Shown here one piece after another: positions 1-5,068 of a DNA stretch of 5,068 bases (position 1 is the stretch's first letter; each line of letters begins with the position of its first letter). The notes below the pieces were generated by a model. The model was not told the DNA's origin. It did no database searches and was given only the letters and a program-made list of their open reading frames with translations. Origin of the DNA: Caryophanales bacterium (GTDB taxonomy: Bacteria; Bacillota_I; Bacilli_A; RFN20; JAISJY01). The position numbers were made by a program, and so were the translations under genes. Where the stretch lies: contig JAISJY010000202.1 of assembly GCA_031261365.1 (NCBI GenBank), positions 1 through 5,068 of the forward strand, in the 5' to 3' direction.

Positions 1-1
1 A

Positions 2-61
2 AATGATGGAACTAAAAAGACTTTTTTAGAGAGAATAAAAGGATTATTTAAAAAGAAATAA
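2..61 (+). CDS. C-terminal end of an upstream gene, possibly the ABC transporter ATPase subunit
   Basis: The frame starting at base 2 is open for 19 codons (NDGTKKTFLERIKGLFKKK) and ends with TAA at 59-61. The last A of that stop is the first base of the next gene's ATG, so the two genes form a TAATG overlap. The next junction (1693-1697) is built the same way, which supports this being a real gene end. The visible tail is basic and probably helical, and no diagnostic motif is left. ABC-2-type permeases usually follow directly after their ATPase gene, so an ABC ATP-binding protein is the best guess. That assignment is inference from position only. Confidence 0.6.
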   Translation, partial: NDGTKKTFLERIKGLFKKK

Positions 62-1695
62 TGAACAATTTAGGTACTTTAGTTTCAATGCAATTAAGAG
101 CAAAATACAATATACACGGCTCAAAGTTTACTATTGATTCCTTTTTTAAATTGATATATGTTTTTATTAAATTATTAGCTATATTTTTTATTGCTTATCT
201 TCTCTTTTTTGTTTGTATCAAGTTTAGAATATTTAGTATTCAAGTTTTTGTTCCTTCTAATATTTTATTAGTTTTTTATGTGGGATTTTTCTTTATTAAT
301 TTAGTTACCAGCACAGTTAATATTATTGAAACTTTATATTTAGCTAGTGATAATAAAGTTTTATTATCTTTACCTTGTAAGCCTCAAGTAGTCTTTCTTT
401 CTAAATTAATTGTTTGTTATATTCAAGAATTAAAGACAACATATATGACCTTGTTACCTATTTTCTTAGCATATATTACAATAAATGGGCAAGGTATTTC
501 TTTTTATTTTTCCACAATTTTAGGTATGGTTGTTTTGGTCTTATTACAAACAGCAATTTGTGGTTTGATTTCTATTCCTGTTTATTACTTTATTAAATTA
601 TTTAAAAAGTTTTATTGGTTACAAGTTATTTTAATGGTGTTTATTTTTGTTTTAATAGCAGGAGTTTTAATCTATTTAACTAGAGCCATTCCGAATGATT
701 TTAACTTTTCTTTAATTGCTAAATGGGGCGAGTATTCTAATAAAGTTAGAGAGTTTTTAAAAGATTTCAGACAGTTATTTCTTTTCATCGCGATTCCTTT
801 TGAAATGTTAGTGGGTAAGTTGACTGATATTGTTTCTATTTACCCTTCATATTATTGGATTTTTGTTTTAATTATTATCGCTTTATTAATAATCTTAAAT
901 GTTATAGCTTACTTTTTACAACAATTCTTTTTCTTTAAGTTGGTTGGTAGCAACGATGGTCCTCCTTCTTTGAAAGTAAAGGTTGGAGCTAACTCCCCTA
1001 ATGGAACTTTTACCACTAGTTTTAAGATTACAAGTTTAATCTATATTAGGCAACCTACCATGTTTTTTACTAATTTTGCTTTTACCTTACTATTACCTTT
1101 TGTCTTATTGTTTTTTAATAGAATATATTTAACAATGGATTTAAGAGAAGCTGGTTATCAAATAATATTATCTTTTAATATTTTCTTTATTTTATTAATT
1201 ATTTCTTCTAATAATGTTTCTTTTGCTTCTATGTTTTCTCAACAAGGTGCTTTTGCAACCCAATTTAAAATAGAACCTATTAATTTTTATTCTTATACTT
1301 TAGGTAAATTATTATTTCCAATTATCATAACTTTTATTTCTATTTGTTTTAGTATTTTAGTTATTGGAGCTTCTTGGTTTAATATAATTTTTATTGGTGT
1401 TTTAATTATTTGTTTAATAATGGCACATTTAATGTATTGTATTGAATTAGATATTAGTAATCCTCAATATAAATATTATGAAAATGGGGTTCATAAAAAT
1501 GTTGACCCGAATAAAGTAACAGCTTATATTTTTAGTTTGTTAATGTCTTTTGTAACAGGTGGTTTTATTCTTTTCCTTTATCAAATCGGTGATGTGAATA
1601 TTGCTTTTAAGTTAATGTTAGTGGGCATATTAATTTTGCTTTACCGTATTTTTGTTTTTAAGCGGAAAATAAATGTCTTTTTTAGGAGTTTTTAA
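61..1695 (+). CDS. Polytopic membrane protein, putative ABC-2-type exporter permease
   Basis: This 544-residue protein has about 11-12 hydrophobic segments, roughly at residues 31-53, 66-88, 127-141, 148-177, 185-207, 240-252, 264-292, 335-352, 366-385, 416-437, 440-459, 486-508 and 513-531. It would form the membrane channel of an ATP-driven exporter. Three soluble stretches resemble the large two-half ABC exporter permeases of Firmicutes as I remember them: DNKVLLSLPCKP at 97-108 (the usual 'D..LLSLP' loop), a polar loop at 390-405 with 'FSQQGAFATQFKIEP', and 'DISNPQYKYYENGVHKN' at 464-480 (the usual 'D...P...W......K.N' loop). The substrate cannot be predicted. The start at 61 is chosen because the ATG overlaps the previous stop. 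The nearest purine-rich site, AAAGGA at 38-43, lies 17 nt upstream, so translation is probably coupled. The ABC exporter call is moderately sure; being an integral membrane protein is certain. Confidence 0.8.
   Translation: MNNLGTLVSMQLRAKYNIHGSKFTIDSFFKLIYVFIKLLAIFFIAYLLFFVCIKFRIFSIQVFVPSNILLVFYVGFFFINLVTSTVNIIETLYLASDNKVLLSLPCKPQVVFLSKLIVCYIQELKTTYMTLLPIFLAYITINGQGISFYFSTILGMVVLVLLQTAICGLISIPVYYFIKLFKKFYWLQVILMVFIFVLIAGVLIYLTRAIPNDFNFSLIAKWGEYSNKVREFLKDFRQLFLFIAIPFEMLVGKLTDIVSIYPSYYWIFVLIIIALLIILNVIAYFLQQFFFFKLVGSNDGPPSLKVKVGANSPNGTFTTSFKITSLIYIRQPTMFFTNFAFTLLLPFVLLFFNRIYLTMDLREAGYQIILSFNIFFILLIISSNNVSFASMFSQQGAFATQFKIEPINFYSYTLGKLLFPIIITFISICFSILVIGASWFNIIFIGVLIICLIMAHLMYCIELDISNPQYKYYENGVHKNVDPNKVTAYIFSLLMSFVTGGFILFLYQIGDVNIAFKLMLVGILILLYRIFVFKRKINVFFRSF
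1684..1688 (+). promoter_or_regulatory. Ribosome-binding site inside the end of the permease gene
   Basis: AGGAG lies 6 nt before the ATG at 1695. It sits within the last codons of the permease gene and fixes the start of the small Ig-like gene, whose ATG shares its A with the permease stop codon. Confidence 0.8.
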
Positions 1696-2102
1696 TGAGA
1701 AAATTCAGTGTTATATTAGTTTTAGTTTTATTTATCTTATCAGTTTTTTTGATTAATTTCTTTGGTGTTAAATTAGGTTCTTTTGAAGAAAAAGTCTTGG
1801 TGGAATCAGTTACTTTATTAAATACAAAAGTAAATAATGATGATTTAGTCTATATTAGAGTTAATAAAGCCGATTTTCATTTTGGTTATAAATATGTTTT
1901 TGAATATGAAATATTGCCTCTTAATGCCACTAATAAAACAGTATCATTTGGTATTATTGCTCCTGAAGAACATGAAGGAATTACTATTAGTAATACAGGT
2001 GTTTTAACTTATAATGTTGAACAAGTTATAGACATTAGAATTATTGTTAGAACTCTGGATGGTTCAAATAAAAATGATAACACTTGGCTTCTCTTTAGAT
2101 AA
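1695..2102 (+). CDS. Small membrane-anchored protein with one bacterial Ig-like (Big_2-like) domain
   Basis: This is a 135-residue protein. Residues 1-4 are MRKF, followed by a hydrophobic helix at 5-24 that lacks a lipobox cysteine and an obvious signal peptidase site. It is therefore best read as a signal anchor holding the rest outside the cell. Residues 35-134 look like one Ig-like beta-sandwich of the Big_2 kind: V..VTLLN at 36-43, the typical 'P.NATNKTV.F' stretch at 75-85, 'ITISNTGVLTY' at 96-106 (the usual 'G.v' turn) and 'IRIIVRTLDGSN' at 114-125. The gene overlaps the permease by one base and has a good AGGAG site, so it belongs to the same operon. It may act as an accessory or surface partner of the exporter, but that role is inferred from position only. 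The short length leaves room for nothing beyond anchor and domain. Confidence 0.8.
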   Translation: MRKFSVILVLVLFILSVFLINFFGVKLGSFEEKVLVESVTLLNTKVNNDDLVYIRVNKADFHFGYKYVFEYEILPLNATNKTVSFGIIAPEEHEGITISNTGVLTYNVEQVIDIRIIVRTLDGSNKNDNTWLLFR

Positions 2103-2111
2103 CCTATTGTG

Positions 2112-2138
2112 AACATTGGTTCGTTTATAATGGTTTTT
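2112..2138 (+). terminator. Possible weak terminator after the exporter operon
   Basis: AACATT (2112-2117) can pair with AATGGTT (2129-2135) with one bulged G and an 11-nt loop, followed by a run of T at 2134-2138. It lies just after the stop of the Ig-like gene, where the operon would end. The stem is AT-rich and weak, so this is a tentative call. Confidence 0.25.
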
Positions 2139-2143
2139 ATAGT
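2116..2143 (+). promoter_or_regulatory. Candidate promoter for the lipoprotein gene
   Basis: TTGGTT (2116-2121) and TATAGT (2138-2143) are spaced 16 nt apart and match sigma-A boxes only in part. A second TATAAT-like box at 2126-2131 has no -35 box at a proper distance. The 160-bp spacer is so AT-rich that -10 look-alikes are expected by chance. A promoter somewhere here is likely, but the exact site is not certain. The candidate overlaps the possible terminator, and the two calls cannot both be trusted fully. Confidence 0.25.
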
Positions 2144-2250
2144 ATAAAAATATAAATATGATAAAATTATTTTGTATCTATTAAAGTGATTTTAATTATA
2201 AATAATTTTTGATAAATTAGCATAATAGAAAAAAGAGTTTAGAAATCAAG

Positions 2251-2256
2251 AGGAGA
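2251..2256 (+). promoter_or_regulatory. Ribosome-binding site of the lipoprotein gene
   Basis: AGGAGA, within the longer purine run AAGAGGAGAG, lies 6 nt before the ATG at 2263. It is a strong Shine-Dalgarno site and settles the start codon, which also gives a correct lipoprotein signal peptide. Confidence 0.85.
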
Positions 2257-2262
2257 GAATTA

Positions 2263-4476
2263 ATGAAAAAAAGTATAGTATTATTAGGGTTGTTTTTGGT
2301 TGGGTGTGTTGGTCCAAACGCTTCAAGTAGTTCAAACTCGGCTGGGCAAACAGTTTCAAGCAGTCTTGCCGATGGTATTTCATTTTTTGAAGGAAGTATT
2401 GATACTGTCTACTTACAAACCGAAGTATTTAATTTTAATGATTTAGCAATTAATTATACTAAAAATGGGGTAACCGAGAAGATAATCAAGAAAAACGATT
2501 CTACTTTAACTGTTTCGGCTTTTCAAACAACAGAGATAGGAACATTCCCTTTAACAATTTCTTATAAAGGTTTTGAAACTGTTAGAAATTTAAGTGTTGT
2601 TGAAATAGAAGAGGGTGTAAACTGTGAAGTTTTCACTTTTAATAAACCAGCCTTTTTAACGGCTTTTGCTTTTAATTCTAGTGTAGAAGCTAATTTATTT
2701 AATAAGCCTAATGATAGTTTTTATGTAGGTGATGATAATCCTTTTGTTATGAAGCCTACTATCACGGTTGAAAAAACAGTTGGTGAAGTTTCAGCAAATG
2801 GCTTTACTACTTTAACTTTACCTAATTTTGAACCAATAATAACAGTTTATAAGAAAACAGGTGATGATTTTGTTGCTTTAGATGATAATAACAATTATGT
2901 AAGTGTTGAAGCAAGTGTGGGAGCTTATGATTTCAGCGAAAGTGCTATTGGGGAAACTTTTAAAATTGAAGCTAGAACTTTAAATACTTCTTTGCCTACT
3001 AATAAAATAGAGCATATTGTGACAGTTATTGATGGTTATAATGTTACCCGTTGGGAAGAGTTGTCTTTATTTGATAATACAGGTATTTGGGATGATTTTA
3101 AAGTTAGTGAAGGTTTAAGTAATCTTAGCCCTAATAATTTAATTTTAAATAATGATGTGGATATTGAGTTTGCTAAATTACCTAGTGGTTTAAAGTTGGA
3201 TGCTCAAACTTTATCAAATAGACCTACTTATACTCAAGAACAAATAGATAGTTATCATACAACAACACATTGTGGTATTTTTCATCATTTCTTTGCAACT
3301 GATGCTAGTTTACAAATAATTGGTAATTATTTTCAAGCAAGTTTTGCGACTTTACCTTTATTAGATAGAACAGAGCCAGGTGATTATCCAAATCCAAGCA
3401 AAGGAGTTGAAAGTCATTTATATGCTTTCTCGGCTCATCAACTTAAAACAAATGAAGGAGTAGATATCAATGCTAGTGTTAAATATAAGAACATTGCTAT
3501 TAGAGGAAATACTTTAAGAGCAATTACAGTGCCTTATTCTGGAGGTATCGGTGGTTTAGGTTTAAACTTAGCCAATAATGAAGTTGATAATGTTCGTTTA
3601 ACTAATTTTAATTATGGAGTAGCTTTATCTAGAGATAGTCTTTTAACAAATACAGTGGTTAAAGATACTTATATTGGAGATACTTTCTTATCTTCTTTTT
3701 GGTCTTGGGACAGTGGTGATATTACAATTTTAAATAGTAAGTTTGAAGATTCTGGTGGTCCGACAGTTATTTTAGCTCAAAGTACTTCATTTATGGATGA
3801 AAGTGATGTCAATGATCCAAATGCTCGGCATACTCATTTAAAAATAGACGAATATTCTTTTGATAATATTGGAGTTGATTTAGATGGAAGTGAAGCTTAT
3901 TTTGCTTTTTCAGGAGATGCTGCTGCTCAAGCGGCAAATAAAATAAAAGAGTTAAGTTATGCTCTTTCAACTGCGACTAATGGAGCAAGTGCAATTCATT
4001 ATAATCACATTCAAAGAGGTGAGTTATTAACACCAAAGATTATGATTATTCCAAATGTTTTAGATGTTCCTAAAACACCTAGAGCAACGGTTTCTCTTTT
4101 AAAAGCAAATCAAGAAGAACAAGTTATTTTAAGTTCGGTGGGTATGGAACAATTATTTAGAAATGTTATGATAAATCCTGTTGCTCCTATCCCTCTTTTA
4201 CAAGCGAGTGGAACAAGTGGAAATCCTTTAATGCCTTCTCCAACAAGTCAACCTTTATATGCAACAACAGTGACAAACGGGGTTAACTTTATTGATATTT
4301 TCCCATTGCTTACAGGCTCTATGACTGCTGAACAATTAATGGGTCAATTAGTAAATAGTGCTCCAACGCCTTATGCTGGAAATGTAGAATTTACGAAGGG
4401 ACAATGGATAAGCCTTAGTCAATATTTAACTACTTCTGGTGGTTATATGGGGATGATTTTACAGTATTATCATTAA
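2263..4476 (+). CDS. Surface lipoprotein with Ig-like domains and a probable beta-helix core
   Basis: This is a 737-residue protein. The signal peptide has KK at 2-3, a hydrophobic core at 4-13 and lipobox LVGC with Cys15, so the mature protein should be lipidated and held on the outer face of the membrane. A Ser/Asn-rich linker follows (about 19-36). Residues 40-115 look like an Ig-like domain ('SYKGFETVRNLSVVEI' at its end), and 160-255 is probably a second beta-sandwich. From VTRWEEL (261-267) to about 510 the pattern of short beta strands with Asn/Gly turns ('LILNNDVDI', 'IAIRGNTLRAI', 'VDNVRLTNFNYGVALS', 'ITILNSKFEDSGG') suggests a right-handed parallel beta-helix, as in pectate-lyase-like proteins. 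Residues 560-737 are unassigned. No catalytic set is recognised; the region 331-342 holds a His/Cys cluster (H332, H336, C337, H341, H342). Likely roles are binding or processing of surface glycans or adhesion, which is inference. The gene ends with tandem TAA TAA. It stands alone between two non-coding spacers. Confidence 0.85.
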   Translation: MKKSIVLLGLFLVGCVGPNASSSSNSAGQTVSSSLADGISFFEGSIDTVYLQTEVFNFNDLAINYTKNGVTEKIIKKNDSTLTVSAFQTTEIGTFPLTISYKGFETVRNLSVVEIEEGVNCEVFTFNKPAFLTAFAFNSSVEANLFNKPNDSFYVGDDNPFVMKPTITVEKTVGEVSANGFTTLTLPNFEPIITVYKKTGDDFVALDDNNNYVSVEASVGAYDFSESAIGETFKIEARTLNTSLPTNKIEHIVTVIDGYNVTRWEELSLFDNTGIWDDFKVSEGLSNLSPNNLILNNDVDIEFAKLPSGLKLDAQTLSNRPTYTQEQIDSYHTTTHCGIFHHFFATDASLQIIGNYFQASFATLPLLDRTEPGDYPNPSKGVESHLYAFSAHQLKTNEGVDINASVKYKNIAIRGNTLRAITVPYSGGIGGLGLNLANNEVDNVRLTNFNYGVALSRDSLLTNTVVKDTYIGDTFLSSFWSWDSGDITILNSKFEDSGGPTVILAQSTSFMDESDVNDPNARHTHLKIDEYSFDNIGVDLDGSEAYFAFSGDAAAQAANKIKELSYALSTATNGASAIHYNHIQRGELLTPKIMIIPNVLDVPKTPRATVSLLKANQEEQVILSSVGMEQLFRNVMINPVAPIPLLQASGTSGNPLMPSPTSQPLYATTVTNGVNFIDIFPLLTGSMTAEQLMGQLVNSAPTPYAGNVEFTKGQWISLSQYLTTSGGYMGMILQYYH

Positions 4477-4513
4477 TAATCTTCTTTATAAAAACAAATA
4501 ATTAGAGTTACTT

Positions 4514-4533
4514 AAGGCTTTGCGGTCTTTTTT
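4514..4533 (+). terminator. Probable intrinsic terminator of the lipoprotein gene
   Basis: AAGGC (4514-4518) pairs with GTCTT (4525-4529) including one G-T pair; a further T-G pair can close a small loop. The run of six T at 4528-4533 follows directly. It lies 35 nt after the lipoprotein stop codons. The stem is short, so termination may be incomplete. Confidence 0.45.
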
Positions 4534-4545
4534 AAATGAAAACAG

Positions 4546-4574
4546 TTGAAATGTCTTAATTAATATGGTATATT
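4546..4574 (+). promoter_or_regulatory. Sigma-A-type promoter for rpsB
   Basis: The -35 box TTGAAA (4546-4551) is separated by 17 nt from the -10 box TATATT (4569-4574), and TG at 4566-4567 gives an extended -10 (TGN before the box). This is the best promoter in the window. Transcription should begin near 4580-4582, giving an rpsB leader of about 110 nt, which fits a strongly expressed ribosomal protein gene. Confidence 0.65.
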
Positions 4575-4578
4575 ATAT

Positions 4579-4600
4579 AAAGCCAAGAAAGGCTTTTTAT
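4579..4600 (+). terminator. Hairpin with T-run at the rpsB transcription start
   Basis: AAAGCC (4579-4584) pairs perfectly with GGCTTT (4591-4596) around a 6-nt loop, followed by T and A bases, giving five T in a row at 4594-4598. It looks like an intrinsic terminator for transcripts coming from the lipoprotein gene. It lies on the predicted start of the rpsB transcript, so a transcript starting at 4579-4580 would carry it as a 5' cap stem, while one starting a few bases later would lack it. Confidence 0.45.
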
Positions 4601-4601
4601 T

Positions 4602-4692
4602 AACACGCACGCTATCCATATGTCCTTGTGTTCCAAATTTGTGGTGTCGGACTTGAAGGCTAGCGGAGGAGTAAACACAGGAAAGGAAAAAA
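4602..4692 (+). promoter_or_regulatory. Structured rpsB 5' leader, possible S2 autoregulatory element
   Basis: The leader is clearly richer in G and C than its surroundings. CGCTATCC (4610-4617) pairs with GGCTAGCG (4658-4665) with one mismatch; inside it GTCC (4622-4625) pairs with GGAC (4649-4652), and CCA (4633-4635) with TGG (4642-4644). GTGTT (4628-4632) is complementary to two copies of AACAC, one upstream (4602-4606) and one just before the Shine-Dalgarno site (4674-4678). S2 is known to repress rpsB-tsf through the leader in E. coli; whether this element has that role is inference. I did not recognise a specific RNA family. Confidence 0.5.
4679..4687 (+). promoter_or_regulatory. Ribosome-binding site of rpsB
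   Basis: AGGAAAGGA ends 5 nt before the ATG at 4693. It touches the downstream AACAC copy (4674-4678), so pairing of that copy could change access to it. It supports the start at 4693 over the internal ATG at 4759, which lacks a Shine-Dalgarno site. Confidence 0.75.
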
Positions 4693-5068
4693 ATGATTGA
4701 AGAAGAAGTTGTAGTTGTTGAAGAAGTTTTAGAAGTAGAAGAAGTTGTAGTTCCTGAAATGGAACAAGTATTAGCAGATTTAAATGCTCCTGTTACTAAT
4801 TTAGAGCAATTATTATCAGCTGGTGTTCATTTTGGACATTACACTAGAAAATGGAATCCAAAAATGAAGAAGTATATTTTTGGAGCTAGACAAGGTATTT
4901 ATATTATTAATCTTGTTGAAACTTTAAAGGCTGCTGAATATGCTTATGGAAAATTAAAAGATGTAATTAGTGAAGGTGGAGAAGTTTTATTTGTTGGTAC
5001 TAAGGAATCATACCGAGATTTATTAAAAGAAGAAGCAGAAAAGGCTGGAGTATTTTATGTAAACTCAA
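4693..5068 (+). CDS. rpsB: Ribosomal protein S2, N-terminal part, cut by the window end
   Basis: The frame runs 125 codons without a stop to the window edge; a full S2 is about 230-260 residues, so roughly half is present. S2 is a protein of the small ribosomal subunit needed for mRNA binding, and rpsB is commonly followed by tsf. Diagnostic stretches are LLSAGVHFGHYTRKWNPKMK (40-59), KKYIFGARQGIYIINL (59-74), GGEVLFVGTK (95-104) and EEAEKAGVFYVNS (113-125). Two features are odd. The usual S2 begins only a few residues before the 'LLxAGVHFGH' motif, whereas here about 36 extra residues precede it, first a run of Glu and Val (2-20) and then PEMEQVLADLNAPV. Also, the usual 'GTKKQA' region reads GTKESYRDLL. 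The start at 4693 has a good ribosome-binding site. The product call is essentially certain. Confidence 0.97.
   Translation, partial: MIEEEVVVVEEVLEVEEVVVPEMEQVLADLNAPVTNLEQLLSAGVHFGHYTRKWNPKMKKYIFGARQGIYIINLVETLKAAEYAYGKLKDVISEGGEVLFVGTKESYRDLLKEEAEKAGVFYVNS
4702..4752 (+). repeat. Direct repeat in the Glu/Val-rich start of rpsB
   Basis: The 15-mer GAAGAAGTTGTAGTT occurs exactly at 4702-4716 and again at 4738-4752, 36 bases apart and in frame, coding EEVVV both times. The stretch between them is a degenerate copy (gaagaagttttagaagta at 4720-4737). The N-terminal extension therefore seems to have grown by in-frame duplication of a Glu-Glu-Val unit. Confidence 0.75.

Noticed and set aside
3..29. 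Short frame beginning ATG ATG at base 3
   Set aside because: It stops after 8 codons. The frame starting at base 2 runs on to a stop that overlaps the permease start and is the better reading.
414..596. 60-codon open frame on the + strand
   Set aside because: It lies wholly inside the permease gene in another frame, has no ribosome-binding site and its product shows no recognisable feature.
2158..2184. Eight-codon frame (MIKLFCIY) in the spacer before the lipoprotein gene
   Set aside because: It has no ribosome-binding site and is too short to tell from chance in AT-rich DNA.
2209..2226. TTGATA and CATAAT boxes as a promoter of the lipoprotein gene
   Set aside because: The spacing is only 6 nt, far from the 16-18 nt needed by sigma-A.
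2103..2262. Riboswitch or small RNA in the 160-bp spacer
   Set aside because: The stretch is almost only A and T and shows no stable or GC-containing helices beyond the weak hairpin noted near its start.
4665..4671. GGAGGAG as the Shine-Dalgarno site of rpsB or of a leader peptide
   Set aside because: It is 21 nt from the rpsB ATG and no start codon follows at a proper distance; AGGAAAGGA at 4679-4687 fits rpsB better.
4759..4761. Internal ATG (residue 23) as the true rpsB start
   Set aside because: It would shorten the odd extension, but no Shine-Dalgarno site precedes it, whereas the ATG at 4693 has a good one.

Overview
The window is a strongly AT-rich stretch of about 5 kb with every recognisable gene on the + strand. 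All 11 tryptophan codons in its reading frames are TGG, and no frame needs TGA read through. The stops are TAA, the ribosome-binding sites are of AGGAG type, one gene encodes a lipobox lipoprotein, and the rpsB product resembles Firmicutes S2. This suggests a low-GC member of the Firmicutes/Tenericutes side, such as an uncultured Bacilli/RF39-like or Acholeplasma-like lineage using the standard code. A Mycoplasma with TGA reassigned to Trp is unlikely. The lineage is an inference.

Left part (1-2102): a tightly packed operon. The last 19 codons of an upstream gene end in TAA that overlaps the ATG of a 544-residue polytopic membrane protein, which looks like an ABC-2-type exporter permease. Its own TAA overlaps the ATG of a 135-residue protein with one N-terminal membrane segment and one extracellular bacterial Ig-like (Big_2-like) domain. 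Both junctions are the same TAATG. The truncated upstream gene is the natural place for the ABC ATPase, but too little remains to prove it.

Middle (2103-4476): a 160-bp AT-rich spacer, then a separately expressed 737-residue surface lipoprotein. It has a lipobox cysteine at residue 15, a Ser-rich linker, Ig-like N-terminal domains, a probable right-handed beta-helix core and an unassigned C-terminal region.

Right part (4477-5068): a 216-bp gap with a weak terminator, a good extended -10 promoter, a second hairpin lying on the predicted transcription start and a structured leader of about 90 nt. Then comes the 5' part of rpsB (ribosomal protein S2), cut by the window end. This S2 carries an unusual acidic, Val/Glu-rich N-terminal extension of about 36 residues.

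The left and middle genes all concern the cell envelope (export, surface Ig-like and beta-helix proteins), while rpsB starts an unrelated housekeeping unit. I see no CRISPR array, tRNA, rRNA, insertion sequence or phage gene. I cannot claim a clearly new system. The best candidates for novelty are the exporter permease coupled to an Ig-domain membrane protein, the rpsB leader with two competing pairings, and the S2 extension.
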